DNA of 64,000 nucleotides. It comes from Prauserella marina (GTDB lineage Bacteria > Actinomycetota > Actinomycetes > Mycobacteriales > Pseudonocardiaceae). This document shows positions 8,906 to 17,935 of the stretch, one piece after another. A program made the translations under genes and the position numbers. Position 1 is the first letter of the stretch, and the number at the start of each line of letters is the position of its first letter. The stretch covers positions 3,522,501 through 3,586,500 of the forward strand of contig NZ_CP016353.1 in the NCBI RefSeq assembly GCF_002240355.1. Direction: 5' to 3'. The notes under the pieces are model-generated. The model saw only the letters and a list, made by a program, of their open reading frames with translations. It did no database searches and was not told the DNA's origin.

Positions 8906-9712
8906 ATGGCAGCCGACCAGGGCACGAATCAGAGCGTCGAAAAGGCCGCCGCCGTGCTGGCCTCGTTTCTCGACGGACGCGGCGACCTGCGCGTCTCCGA
9001 TGTCGCCCAGCGCGCTGGCGTCGGCCAGTCCACGGCGTCCCGGCTGCTGGCGACCCTCGAACAACTCGAATACGTGGAGCGCGACGAGGTCAGTTCCCTG
9101 TACCGCCTTGGCCCGGCAGTCATCTCGCTGGCCGGAGCCGCCGTCAATCAGCACCCGGTGCACAGGGAAGCCCGTTCGCACGCGCAGACGCTGGCCTGCT
9201 CACTGGGCCTCGGCGCCAACGTCGCCGTCCGGCGCGGCGGATCGCTGTTCTACCTGTGCAACTTCGAGGGCAAGCTGGCTCCCAAGTCCTTCACGCTGCT
9301 CGGTCAGCGCAATCCGCTGCACGCCACCGGTCTCGGCAAATGCCTGCTGCTCGGCCTGACGCCCGGACAGCGCCGCGAACTCATCCCGGAGCCAGCGCGC
9401 TTCACCCAGTACACGATCACCGATCACGACGCGCTCGACGCCGCGCTTGCCGAGGTGACCGAACGCGGCTACGCCGTCGAGTCCGAAGAACTCGCGCTGG
9501 GCAGGGCCTGTGTCGCGGCTCCCGTGCTGGACAGCACCGGGACCGTCACCGCCGCACTGTCGATCTCAGGACCGCTCTCGGCGATCGACCTGTCCACGAG
9601 GGAAGCCGAACTGGGCCGGATCGCGATCGAGGTCGCCGACTCCATCAGCATCGGGCTCGGCTACATCGGCCCCGGTCACCAGCCCGCTCACCTCACGGTG
9701 GCCGGATCGTGA
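8906..9712 (+). CDS. IclR-family transcriptional regulator
   Basis: A 268-residue IclR regulator. Residues about 8-70 form the winged helix (VSDVAQRAGVGQSTASRLLATLEQLEYVER), and the C-terminal effector domain (about 85-255) is complete, including LYFLCNFEG-like strands (FYLCNFEGK), PLHATGLGKCLLL and the closing helix. The ATG at 8906 was chosen because AAGGAG lies 11 bp upstream and the winged helix then sits at the N terminus. It is the first gene of the rightward operon and overlaps the aldolase gene by 4 bp (GTGA). It probably senses the sugar acid or its keto-deoxy product and controls both divergent operons; whether it activates or represses is not visible. Confidence 0.9.
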   Translation: MAADQGTNQSVEKAAAVLASFLDGRGDLRVSDVAQRAGVGQSTASRLLATLEQLEYVERDEVSSLYRLGPAVISLAGAAVNQHPVHREARSHAQTLACSLGLGANVAVRRGGSLFYLCNFEGKLAPKSFTLLGQRNPLHATGLGKCLLLGLTPGQRRELIPEPARFTQYTITDHDALDAALAEVTERGYAVESEELALGRACVAAPVLDSTGTVTAALSISGPLSAIDLSTREAELGRIAIEVADSISIGLGYIGPGHQPAHLTVAGS

Positions 9713-10365
9713 GCGCCCCTGAGTCACTGGCCGCCGCGCTCCGGCGGACCCCGGTCGTCGGCATCATCCGGCTGGCCGACGCGCACTCGGCCGTACCGGC
9801 GGCCGAGGCACTGTGGAGAGGCGGCGTCCACGCCGTAGAAGTCACGCTGACCACTCCCGGCGCCACCGAGGCCATCCGTGCCCTCCGCGACCGCGAGCAC
9901 AACTCCTCCGACGTCAACAACGTGGACATCGTGGGCGCGGGCTCGGTACGCACCGCCGACGACGCGAGCGCGGCCATCGCGGCGGGCGCCCGGTTTCTGG
10001 TCACGCCCACCTTTCAGCGCGCGGTCCTCGACGTCGCGGCCGCCGAGGGCGTGCCGGTCATGTGCGGCGCGCTGACCCCGACCGAACTGGACTCCGCCGC
10101 CATGGCCGGAGCCGACTATCTCAAGCTCTTCCCATCCTCGGCCTTCGGTCCCGGCTACCTCAAGGAACTACTCGCCCCGATGCCGGACCTGAAGATCGTG
10201 CCGACCGGCGGCATCACCGCGGACAACCTGCCCGCGTGGGCCGCCGCCGGAGCGACCGCCGTCGCCGCGGGTTCCGCGCTCGTCCCCTCCAATCTCGTCG
10301 CCGCCGGCGAGTGGGACGGCCTCACCTCTCTGGCCGAACGGTTCGCCAGGTCATGGCCGCGCTGA
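9709..10365 (+). CDS. eda: bifunctional KDPG/KHG-type aldolase
   Basis: A 218-residue class I aldolase that cleaves 2-keto-3-deoxy-6-phosphogluconate (or -galactonate) to pyruvate and glyceraldehyde-3-phosphate. The family hallmarks are present: VVGIIR near the N terminus, catalytic Glu in AVEVTLTTPG (about residue 45), FLVTPTF, and the Schiff-base lysine in DYLKLFPSS (about 138), followed by VPTGGI. The GTG start overlaps the iclR stop. Combined with the PfkB kinase and two dehydratases in the divergent operon and downstream, it supplies the last step of an Entner-Doudoroff-like route for sugar acids. Confidence 0.92.
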   Translation: MSAPESLAAALRRTPVVGIIRLADAHSAVPAAEALWRGGVHAVEVTLTTPGATEAIRALRDREHNSSDVNNVDIVGAGSVRTADDASAAIAAGARFLVTPTFQRAVLDVAAAEGVPVMCGALTPTELDSAAMAGADYLKLFPSSAFGPGYLKELLAPMPDLKIVPTGGITADNLPAWAAAGATAVAAGSALVPSNLVAAGEWDGLTSLAERFARSWPR

Positions 10366-10397
10366 CCGCGCGCCAGTAAATCCACAATGGAGTGAAT

Positions 10398-11675
10398 GTG
10401 ATTGCCCGAAACCGCGCGTCGCTGCGGATGCGCACGGCGATCGCCGTGGCGAGCACAGCGCTGCTCTGCGCGACGGTCGCCGGATGCGGCGCCACCGATG
10501 ACGGCGCCGATCTGGTGCTGGAGTTTCCCTCGTGGCAGGCCGACGACGCGTCGTTCTCGCCGTGGTGGCACGAGCTCATCGCCGAGTACGAACGGCAGCA
10601 CCCCGGTGTCGACATCGACTTCTACCAGGTGCCCTTCGACAGCTTCGTCGCTCAGCAGACAACGCGATTCGCGGCCGGTGACCCCGCCGACATCGTGCAT
10701 CTGCCCGCGGCCAACGCCGTCCAGTTCGCCGCGAGGGGCTGGCTTGCCCCCATCGACGACCGGCTCGCGGGCACCGACATCCTCCAGGAGTGGACCCCGT
10801 TGCAGCAGCAGCTGTCCTGGGAAGGCAAGACCTACGGCGTGCTGCTCCTCGGTTACGGCTACGCCCTCTTCTACAACGAGGACCTGCTCGCCAAAGCCGG
10901 GGTGGACGTTCCGACGTCGCCGGACGAACTGCTCGCCGCCGCGCGCGCCGTGTCGGCGCTGCCGCGGGACTCGTTCGGCTTCGGCGCCACCACGGCACAG
11001 AACCCCGACAACTACACGGAATTGACCTCCTTCCTCGTCGGAAACCACGCCTCGTGGTCGGACAGCGAAGGCGCGATCACCGCGACGACCCCCGAAGCAC
11101 TCACCGCACTCGGCCAGTACAGGGACGTGCTGGCGACCGCGCCACGAGGAATCCAGTCGCAGCAACGCAACGAGCTGTTCCTCAACGGACAGATCGGCAT
11201 GCTCATCGACGGGCCCTTCCTGCTGTCCGAACTGGACGGAGCAAGGCCGGAGGTCAAGGAACACCTCAAGGTCGCGGCACCACCCTTCGAGGTGACGCCA
11301 GGCGGGATCAGCAACAGCCTGCATGTACCAGCCGATGCCGATCCCGAGGTGGCGCGAGCGGTGTGGGAGTTCATCGAGCTGGCCAGCGAACCACGCTGGC
11401 AGCAGCGCTACACCGAGGTGACCTCGGTTCCGGCGCCACGTGAGGGTTCGGTGACCGAGGCGGCGTTGCGCGCGACCCCGGAACTCGAACTGTTCGGCGA
11501 ACTCGCCGACAACGCGGTCGACATCTTTCCCGAGGCGGCCGATCTGCGCAGAAACTACGGCAGGGTCGGCGACATCGTCGCCTCGGGTGCCATCCGCCTG
11601 ATCGCCACGTCCACACCTGTCGCTCAGGTGGCCGACGGGCTCCAGCGCGACCTCGAAGGAGTCGGCGATGAGTAA
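10398..11675 (+). CDS. sugar ABC transporter substrate-binding lipoprotein
   Basis: Extracellular family-1 solute-binding protein, 425 aa, anchored to the membrane. The signal peptide ends in the lipobox ATVAGC (Cys30), followed by a long two-lobed domain with YGYALFYNEDLLAKAGVD and ALGQYRDVL typical of sugar-binding proteins. I prefer GTG 10398 to GTG 10392 because GGAG at 10389-10392 overlaps the latter but is 5 bp from the former. The stop TAA overlaps the first permease start by 8 bp. It delivers the substrate of the catabolic island to the two permeases that follow. No ATPase gene is present, so a shared MsiK-type ATPase encoded elsewhere is likely, as is usual in actinomycetes. Confidence 0.92.
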   Translation: MIARNRASLRMRTAIAVASTALLCATVAGCGATDDGADLVLEFPSWQADDASFSPWWHELIAEYERQHPGVDIDFYQVPFDSFVAQQTTRFAAGDPADIVHLPAANAVQFAARGWLAPIDDRLAGTDILQEWTPLQQQLSWEGKTYGVLLLGYGYALFYNEDLLAKAGVDVPTSPDELLAAARAVSALPRDSFGFGATTAQNPDNYTELTSFLVGNHASWSDSEGAITATTPEALTALGQYRDVLATAPRGIQSQQRNELFLNGQIGMLIDGPFLLSELDGARPEVKEHLKVAAPPFEVTPGGISNSLHVPADADPEVARAVWEFIELASEPRWQQRYTEVTSVPAPREGSVTEAALRATPELELFGELADNAVDIFPEAADLRRNYGRVGDIVASGAIRLIATSTPVAQVADGLQRDLEGVGDE

Positions 11676-12609
11676 ACCCGCGACCGTGGCGGCGCCGCCC
11701 GCCGCCAAACGCGCCGCCGGCAAGAAGAAGGCCAGGCGGGAGAAGCTGTTCGCCTACGGCATGCTCACGCCGACGGTGGCCGCCGTCGGCCTGCTCATGG
11801 CCTACCCGATCTACGTGGCCGTCAACCTCAGTTTCCGCGGTGGCGAGATCACCGATCTGCAGAACCTCGGCCAGTATCCGCTGACACTGAGCAACTTCTT
11901 CTCCGTCATCACCGATCCCGCTCTGCTCGGCGACATCTGGCGCTCCATCGTGTACACGGTGGGAGTCGTCGTTCCGGCGTTCGCCATCGGGCTCGGGCTC
12001 GCACTGCTGCTCAACAAGGCGTTCCCCGGAAGGCGCATCGTGCGCCCGCTGGCGCTGCTGCCATGGGCGGTCCCCGGCGTCGCCGTCGCGGCGGCGTTCA
12101 GCTGGATGCTCGACAGCTCGTTCGGTGTCATCAACTACCTGCTGCGCACGGTCGGGCTCATCGACCAGAACGTCGCCTGGCTCGCCGACAGCAACACCGC
12201 GATGACCGCCGTGATCATCCCGACGGTGTGGAAGTTCTACCCGTTCTTCACCCTCGTGCTCGTCGCCGCGCTGCAAGCCATTCCAGGTGACCTGTACGAG
12301 GCGGCCAGAATCGACGGCGCTTCGGCGTGGCAGCAGTTCCGCAACGTCACCTGGCCCGCGCTGCGGACCCCCGCGGCGCTGGCCATCGTCATCACCGGGA
12401 TCGGCGTGTTCCGCGAGTTCGACTTCATCTTCCCGCTCACCGGCGGTGGTCCGGACAACGCGACACAGACACTGGCGGTACGGATCTACAACGAGGCGTT
12501 CGAGTACTTCAGCTTCGGTGTTTCCGCCGCGGTCGGCGTCGTCACCATGATCGTCGCGGGCGCGCTGCTACTGGCGGCCGGCCGCTCCGTTCGACAGGGG
12601 CTCAACTGA
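11668..12609 (+). CDS. sugar ABC transporter permease, MalF/UgpA type
   Basis: A 313-residue six-helix permease. A lysine-rich N-terminal tail (about residues 1-30) is followed by helices from LFAYGMLTPTVAAVGLLMAY onward, and the ATPase-docking EAA loop reads EAARIDGASAWQQFRNVTWP (about residues 211-230). It starts 8 bp inside the binding-protein gene, and its TGA overlaps the next start (TGATG), so the transporter is translated as a coupled unit. It pairs with the MalG-type permease downstream. Confidence 0.93.
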   Translation: MSKPATVAAPPAAKRAAGKKKARREKLFAYGMLTPTVAAVGLLMAYPIYVAVNLSFRGGEITDLQNLGQYPLTLSNFFSVITDPALLGDIWRSIVYTVGVVVPAFAIGLGLALLLNKAFPGRRIVRPLALLPWAVPGVAVAAAFSWMLDSSFGVINYLLRTVGLIDQNVAWLADSNTAMTAVIIPTVWKFYPFFTLVLVAALQAIPGDLYEAARIDGASAWQQFRNVTWPALRTPAALAIVITGIGVFREFDFIFPLTGGGPDNATQTLAVRIYNEAFEYFSFGVSAAVGVVTMIVAGALLLAAGRSVRQGLN

Positions 12610-13511
12610 TGGTCACCCTCTCCGCACCGCCCGAAACCCGCTCCGGGAGGCAGAACCGGTCCGGCGGCCCACGAAAGCGAGCCAGGACACCACGAGAATG
12701 GGGTCTGCTCGCGATCAGCCTCGCCGTGCTCGTGGTACTGCTGTTTCCCGTCTACTGGATGGTGATGACCTCACTCGTTCCCTCACGGGAACTGCTGACG
12801 TCCTCGCCTCCACTCGTCCCGCCGGCCGACACGGCGAGCTTCGACGCCTACGGCGAAGTACTCTCCAGCCGTCCCGTCGGGCTCTGGCTGTGGAACTCGG
12901 CGCTGGTGACACTCGGCACCGCGCTCATCTCCGTCGTGATCAGCACGCTCGGCGGATACAGCCTCTCCCGGTTCCGCACCAAGGCACAGCAGGCTATGGG
13001 GTTCACGCTGCTGTTCAGCCGTATGCTGCCGGGAACCCTGCTGATCATCCCGGTTTTCGTCATCTTCGCCTCCGTCGGCATGATCAACAATCTGTGGTCG
13101 GTGATCCTGGTCAACGTCGCGGCGACGGTGCCCTTCACCACCTGGCTGATGAAAGGCTTCGTCGACGGCATTCCCGGTGAGATCGAGGAAGCCGCGATGA
13201 TCGACGGCTGCGGACGGCTTCGGACACTGTGGACGGTCGTGCTCCCGCTGCTGCGACCGGGACTGGCGACCACCTTTACCTATGCCTCGATTCTCGCCTG
13301 GGGCGACTTCCTTTTCGCCAGAACGCTGATGCCCAACCCGAGCGACTGGACGATCACCGTCGGCATCGCCTCCTTCATCGGCGAGCACAGCGTCGACTGG
13401 AGCGGGCTGATGGCGGCTGGGCTCATGTCGACGCTGCCGATGCTGGTGCTGTTCGTGTTCCTCGAACCGTTCCTGGTGAAGGGAACCGCGTCCGGCGCTG
13501 TCAAGGGGTGA
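12609..13511 (+). CDS. sugar ABC transporter permease, MalG/UgpE type
   Basis: A 300-residue permease. A basic tail to about residue 33 is followed by ISLAVLVVLLFPVYWMVMTS and further helices; the docking loop is EIEEAAMIDGCGRLRTLWTV (about residues 193-212). The ATG at 12609 overlaps the stop of the MalF-type permease by 1 bp; any longer form would only extend back into that gene. It is 7 bp upstream of the zinc dehydrogenase gene, so import and oxidation of the substrate appear co-transcribed. Confidence 0.93.
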   Translation: MVTLSAPPETRSGRQNRSGGPRKRARTPREWGLLAISLAVLVVLLFPVYWMVMTSLVPSRELLTSSPPLVPPADTASFDAYGEVLSSRPVGLWLWNSALVTLGTALISVVISTLGGYSLSRFRTKAQQAMGFTLLFSRMLPGTLLIIPVFVIFASVGMINNLWSVILVNVAATVPFTTWLMKGFVDGIPGEIEEAAMIDGCGRLRTLWTVVLPLLRPGLATTFTYASILAWGDFLFARTLMPNPSDWTITVGIASFIGEHSVDWSGLMAAGLMSTLPMLVLFVFLEPFLVKGTASGAVKG

Positions 13512-13518
13512 CCATCCG

Positions 13519-14478
13519 ATGTGGATGGCACGACTGGCCGGACCCGGTGTCTTCGGGCGGGAACGCGCGGCTCCGCCTCCTCGGCCCGAAGCCGGGCAGG
13601 CGATCGTCGCGGTCCGCTACGGCGGCATCTGCGGCAGCGATCTGCCCTACTTCCGGTATGGCGGCAGACAGGGCGCGGGTACCGCCCCACCCGGCTTTCC
13701 GCTGCACGAGATCGTCGGCACGGTCCACGACCCGGGGGACACCGGGCTCCTGCCCGGCAGCACGGTCGTCGGCTGGGCCTCCCGCTCCGACGGGCTGGCC
13801 GAACTCGTCGCCACCGACGTGACCGGACTCGCCACGCTCCCCCCTGGTGTGAACGCGGACGAGACGACCGTCCTCGCCCAGCCGCTCGCGTGCGTGCGCT
13901 ACGCCGTCGACCAGCTCGGCCCCGTGCGCGGGCGGAGCGCGGCCGTGCTCGGCCTCGGTCCCATCGGACTGCTGTTCGCCTGGGTCCTGCGGGAACGGGG
14001 CGCGAGCCACGTCTGCGGTGTCGATCCCGTCGACAGAACACGTTTGGCCACGACATTCGGCCTCGACGACGTCGTGGTCTCCGGCAGCGCCGCGTGGGCA
14101 GCGGGGCTCGGCGGGCACCGGCCGGACGTCGTGATCGAGGCGGTCGGGCACCAGAAACAGACCCTCACCGACGCCATCACCGCGGTCGCCGACCACGGCA
14201 GCGTGTACTGCTTCGGTATCCCGCTGACGCGGCCCTACCCGATCGACGTCACCGCGGTCGTGCGGCGCAACCTCCGGGTGCTGGGTGGGATCACCCACGA
14301 CCGGGCGTACTGGCTCGGCAGGGCGCTGGCCGACCTCACGGGCAACCCCGCGCTCGGCCGTGACCTCGTCACCCACGTCCTTCCCGCCGCCGATCCGCAA
14401 CGCGCGTTCACCACGGCCCGCGACCCGAAGCCAGGACAGCTCAAGATCGTCCTCGACTTCGCGGAACTCCCGGAATAG
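13519..14478 (+). CDS. zinc-type medium-chain dehydrogenase, short form without structural-zinc loop
   Basis: A 319-residue NAD(P)-dependent MDR oxidoreductase, last gene of the rightward operon. The catalytic zinc region shows GGICGSD (Cys about residue 36) and PLHEIVG (His-Glu about 60), and the Rossmann fold has GLGPIGLLFA (about 149-158) followed by the dinucleotide-selecting acid in CGVDPVD. The four-cysteine structural-zinc lobe of classical alcohol dehydrogenases is missing, and the protein is 20-40 residues shorter than usual. It probably oxidises a sugar, polyol or sugar acid imported by the co-transcribed ABC system. Its stop abuts the stop of the converging gene with no spacer. Confidence 0.82.
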   Translation: MWMARLAGPGVFGRERAAPPPRPEAGQAIVAVRYGGICGSDLPYFRYGGRQGAGTAPPGFPLHEIVGTVHDPGDTGLLPGSTVVGWASRSDGLAELVATDVTGLATLPPGVNADETTVLAQPLACVRYAVDQLGPVRGRSAAVLGLGPIGLLFAWVLRERGASHVCGVDPVDRTRLATTFGLDDVVVSGSAAWAAGLGGHRPDVVIEAVGHQKQTLTDAITAVADHGSVYCFGIPLTRPYPIDVTAVVRRNLRVLGGITHDRAYWLGRALADLTGNPALGRDLVTHVLPAADPQRAFTTARDPKPGQLKIVLDFAELPE

Positions 14479-15486
14479 TCAGCGGCGCGGGTCGACGTGG
14501 ATCTTCGGGCCGGCACCGGAGGGCCGCTCCCCCGCCAGCACTGCGGCGACGTCGGCGAGACCGACGGTGGCCGCGACGAGCGGCGACGGATCGACGCTGC
14601 CGTCGGCGTAGTGCTCGATGGTGCCGGCCAATCCAGGAGACGCGCTGAGCACCCCAACGGCAGTCACGTCCTTGAGCACGAGCGACCGGGTGTCGAGCAG
14701 ACTGGGTGCTCCGGAAAGCCCGATGTACACCACGCGCTTGCCTGCCCGCACGAACCGCGCCGCGGCCGATGGCGACGACGGCGCGTTCGAGGCGTCGATC
14801 ACCGCGTCGAACGGCTCGGCAGGCACTGCCGCCTCGGTCCACGTCCTCCGGAAACCCAGTGATCGGGCGAATTCCAGCGACGCGCCGGTAGCGCCGAGCA
14901 GGTGTACCTCGGCACCGGCCGCGCGGGCGAACATCGCGGCCAGCAGGCCGATCGTTCCCGGGCCGAGAATGAGCACCCTGTCGCCGCGATCGAGTCCGGC
15001 GGCCCGAACGGCTCGCAGGGCGTTGCCTCCCGGCTCGACGAGCGCGCCCGCCGTGCCGCCGACCGTCTCCGGCAAGGCATGCAACGACCGGCCCGGTACC
15101 GCGAGCCGCTCGGCGAGCGCGCCCGCCCTGCCCCCTCGGATGCCGATCTCGGTCCTGAACTCGCACACCCAGTGCGTGCCCTCAGCGCACGAACGGCAGT
15201 GACCGCAGCCGAGCATGGTGTCGCCGGTGACCCTGCGGCCCACCCACGCGGGATCGACCCCCGCTCCCACCGACGTCACGGTGCCCATCCACTCGTGCCC
15301 GATCCGGATCGGGTAACGCGCGTTCCCGTCGTGCAGGTACTCCATCTCGCCGGTGAAGAGTTCGACATCGGTGCCGCACACGCCGACCCTTTCGACGTCG
15401 ACGACCGCGTCCCCCTGCGCCGCGACCGGCACCGCGACCTCTTCGACCCCCGCGGTGCCCTTGGCTGAAATCACGAACGCCCTCAT
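14479..15486 (-). CDS. zinc-type medium-chain (glucose/threonine dehydrogenase-like) dehydrogenase
   Basis: A 335-residue MDR dehydrogenase with both zinc sites. VGVCGTDVELF gives the catalytic Cys (about residue 38), IGHEWMG the His-Glu pair, and GCGHCRSCAEGTHWVC supplies the four structural-zinc cysteines (about residues 92-107). The cofactor fold is ILGPGTIGLLAAMFA. GEMEYLHDGNARYPIRIGHE resembles glucose- or galactitol-dehydrogenase-like proteins. ATG 15486 gives the canonical MRAFVISAKG start. It diverges from the IlvD/Edd gene, so oxidation to an aldonic acid followed by its dehydration is a plausible pairing. The exact sugar is unknown. Confidence 0.87.
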   Translation of the reverse strand: MRAFVISAKGTAGVEEVAVPVAAQGDAVVDVERVGVCGTDVELFTGEMEYLHDGNARYPIRIGHEWMGTVTSVGAGVDPAWVGRRVTGDTMLGCGHCRSCAEGTHWVCEFRTEIGIRGGRAGALAERLAVPGRSLHALPETVGGTAGALVEPGGNALRAVRAAGLDRGDRVLILGPGTIGLLAAMFARAAGAEVHLLGATGASLEFARSLGFRRTWTEAAVPAEPFDAVIDASNAPSSPSAAARFVRAGKRVVYIGLSGAPSLLDTRSLVLKDVTAVGVLSASPGLAGTIEHYADGSVDPSPLVAATVGLADVAAVLAGERPSGAGPKIHVDPRR

Positions 15487-15673
15487 GGTCGCGGTGGTGC
15501 GCTGATCCCTTGCCTTCGGATGGGAGCCGCCATGACCGCAACGGTAGCCGCGCCGGTCGGCGCCGGGGAACGTCGCGGGGCTCGTGGGACCCGTGTGGGT
15601 TCGCGTCCCTGGAAACGCGGCTCTTCCTGCGCCTCTGAAGATCGAGTAGGCTGCGCGGCAACCGGATACGCCG

Positions 15674-15700
15674 ACCATCGTACGGGGTTGTTCCGATGGT
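15674..15700. promoter_or_regulatory. inverted repeat covering the start codon of the IlvD-type dehydratase
   Basis: ACCATCG and CGATGGT form perfect 7-bp arms separated by 13 bp. The right arm contains the ATG at 15696. It may be an operator or an mRNA hairpin that hides the start. No clear ribosome-binding site precedes the ATG. The repeat is seen directly; its role is inference. Confidence 0.4.
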
Positions 15701-17414
15701 GACCGAGTTTCGCAGCGCGCACTGGTACGGCGGCGACGACCGCAACGGCTACATTCATCGCGCGTGGATGCGGCGCGGACTGCCGGACAGCGCCTTTTCC
15801 GGGCGGCCGCACATCGCGATCGCCAACACCGCCTCGGACCTGACACCGTGCAACGCGCACCTCGACGAGGTCGCCACGTCCGTGCGGGACGGTATCCACG
15901 AGGCCGGCGGCATCGCACTCAATCTTCCCGTGGTGTCACTCGGCGAGACCAACGTGCGCCCTACCGCGATGTTGTGGCGCAACATGGCCGCGATGGCGAC
16001 GGAGGAACTGTTGCGCGCCAACCCCATCGACGGAGTCGTGCTCCTCGGTGGTTGTGACAAGACGATTCCCTCACTGCTGATGGCGGCGGCCTCGGTGGAT
16101 CTGCCCGCGATCGTGGTGCCGGGCGGTCCGATGCTCACCGGGACCTTCCGGGGAAAGGTTCTCGGCTGCGGTACCGACGTGTGGCGGCTCAGCGAGGACG
16201 TGCGCGGCGGGGCGCTGTCGCGGGAGGAGTTCACCCGTTCCGAATCGGCGATGATCCGCAGCAGAGGGCACTGCAACACGATGGGCACCGCCTCGACCAT
16301 GGCGCTCGTCGCCGAGGCGCTCGGCGTGCTCCTGCCCGGGCTCGCCGGAACCCCGGCACCGGACAGCAGGCTGCTGTCGGCGGCGCACGGCACTGGGCGC
16401 CTCGCCGTCGAACTGATCGCCGCCGACCGCAGGCCGAGTACGTTCCTCGGCGCGGGATCGTTCCACAACGCGATCGTGGCGCTGGCCGCCATCGGCGGTT
16501 CGACCAACGCCGTGGTGCATTTGCTCGCGATCGCCGGACGGCTCGGCATTCCGTTGACGGTGGCCGACTTCGACCGGATCGGCGCCGACGTCCCGCTGCT
16601 GGTGGACCTGCAACCGGCAGGGCGGTACCTCATGGAGGACTTCCACAGGGCCGGTGGCCTGCCCGCCGTCCTGCGCGAGGTCCGCGACCTGCTCGACCCC
16701 GCCGCGCTCACCGTCACCGGGCGGCCACTCGTCGAGTATCTCGACGACGCGCGAAGCTGGGATCCGGCGGTCATCCGCCCGCGCGCCGATCCCGTTCAGC
16801 CCGCGGCGGGAATTGCCATGCTGCGGGGAAATCTCGCACCGGACGGTGCGATCATCAAACCCGCCGCGGCGTCTCCCGAACTGCTGCGGCACAGGGGCAG
16901 GGCGGTCGTTTTCGATTCCATCGAGGATTTCCACGCTCGCATCGACGATCCTGATCTCGACGTCGACCGCGATTCGGTGCTGGTGTTGCGCGGCTGCGGG
17001 CCGCGGGGTTACCCCGGAATGCCGGAGGTGTCGAACATGCCGCTGCCGAGAAAGCTGCTGGCACAAGGTGTCCGCGACATGGTGCGGGTGTGCGACGGGC
17101 GGATGAGCGGGACGGCGTACGGGACGGTCGTGCTGCACGTCACCCCGGAAGCCGCGGCGGGAGGGCCGCTCGCGCTCGTGCGGACGGGCGACCACATCGT
17201 TCTCGACGTGCCATCGCGGCTGCTCGAACTCGACGTCCCCGCCGGGGAACTGGCGGCCAGGCAGCCGAGCGAAGCCAGTGCCTCGGCCTATGCCGCGCCG
17301 TCGCGCGGCTGGCAGCGGCTCTACATCGACCACGTTCAGCAGGCCGACACCGGCGCCGATCTCGACTTCCTCACCGGCTCCAGCGGCTCGCACGTCGGCA
17401 GGGAGTCGCACTAG
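15696..17414 (+). CDS. IlvD/Edd-family sugar-acid dehydratase
   Basis: A 572-residue iron-sulphur dehydratase of the dihydroxy-acid/phosphogluconate dehydratase family. The cluster-binding cysteines are seen in SDLTPCNAH (about 52), GGCDKTIPS (about 120) and SRGHCNTMGTAS (about 193); RVCDGRMSGTAYGTVVLHVTPEAA is the family's C-terminal substrate/metal segment. The length and the HCNTMGTAS motif suit pentonate/hexonate dehydratases better than biosynthetic IlvD. In this island it would convert an aldonate to its 2-keto-3-deoxy acid, feeding the KDG kinase and KDPG aldolase. Start choice between ATG 15696 and GTG 15699 is open. A capped 21-bp repeat array begins 3 bp after the stop. Confidence 0.9.
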   Translation: MVTEFRSAHWYGGDDRNGYIHRAWMRRGLPDSAFSGRPHIAIANTASDLTPCNAHLDEVATSVRDGIHEAGGIALNLPVVSLGETNVRPTAMLWRNMAAMATEELLRANPIDGVVLLGGCDKTIPSLLMAAASVDLPAIVVPGGPMLTGTFRGKVLGCGTDVWRLSEDVRGGALSREEFTRSESAMIRSRGHCNTMGTASTMALVAEALGVLLPGLAGTPAPDSRLLSAAHGTGRLAVELIAADRRPSTFLGAGSFHNAIVALAAIGGSTNAVVHLLAIAGRLGIPLTVADFDRIGADVPLLVDLQPAGRYLMEDFHRAGGLPAVLREVRDLLDPAALTVTGRPLVEYLDDARSWDPAVIRPRADPVQPAAGIAMLRGNLAPDGAIIKPAAASPELLRHRGRAVVFDSIEDFHARIDDPDLDVDRDSVLVLRGCGPRGYPGMPEVSNMPLPRKLLAQGVRDMVRVCDGRMSGTAYGTVVLHVTPEAAAGGPLALVRTGDHIVLDVPSRLLELDVPAGELAARQPSEASASAYAAPSRGWQRLYIDHVQQADTGADLDFLTGSSGSHVGRESH

Positions 17415-17665
17415 CCCCGCGAGTCCCCCGTCCAGGAGCGCGAGTTCCGCACCCAGGACGGCGAGATCCGCACTTAGAACAACGAGATCCGCGTTCACGA
17501 GCGCGAGTCGCACGGTCGGAACATCGACGCGCCCGGTCGACCCGCCGGGTTGCGCGTTCGGTCCCGAGCCGCGGGCTCGGCTGCCTCGACGGCCACGCGC
17601 TGGGGCCGGGAGGGCAGCGTTCGGGAGCGCACACCGGATGTCCGGCTCACGGCGCACGATTCAGG
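17415..17665. repeat. capped 21-bp tandem repeat array R1 and flanking non-coding sequence
   Basis: The 19-bp cap CGCGAGTCCCCCGTCCAGG occupies 17418-17436, 3 bp after the dehydratase stop. It is followed by degenerate units (GAG[A/T]TCCGC at about 17442, 17463 and 17483) until about 17519. In the frame that follows the stop codon the array reads EFRTQDGEIRT and then meets a TAG, so it is not a protein extension. The rest, to the next gene at 17666, shows nothing recognisable. Confidence 0.75.
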
Positions 17666-17935
17666 TCACCAGCCAAACGCCGAGGCCGCGGCCATGAGGC
17701 CGGAGAAGATTACCTGCGCGCCGCCGATGACGGTGCCGGCCATCGCGGTCCAATCGAGGCGATACTCGCGTCCTGTCGACATCGAGGCAGCCCCGCAACC
17801 CGCCGCGACGGCGCCCACGACGATGCCGAAAGCGGGCGTCAGCCAGCTGATGACCGCCAGGCCGAGCGCGCAAGGCCCGAGCCACGCCTGCTTGCCCGGC
17901 CGGTCCTTCACCGGCAGGGACCGCAGCGCCTTCAC
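17666..17935 (-). CDS. small DUF4190-like membrane protein
   Basis: An 89-residue protein with two hydrophobic segments: LGLAVISWLTPAFGIVVGAV (about 23-42) and a second around WTAMAGTVIGGAQVIFSGLM (about 64-83). The small-residue-rich pair with a short polar link resembles DUF4190-type membrane proteins, whose function is unknown. The start is GTG 17935, with GAGG 5 bp upstream; an in-frame TGA further upstream rules out a much longer form. It stands alone on the minus strand between two repeat arrays, with no partner suggesting a role. Confidence 0.55.
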   Translation of the reverse strand: MKALRSLPVKDRPGKQAWLGPCALGLAVISWLTPAFGIVVGAVAAGCGAASMSTGREYRLDWTAMAGTVIGGAQVIFSGLMAAASAFGW

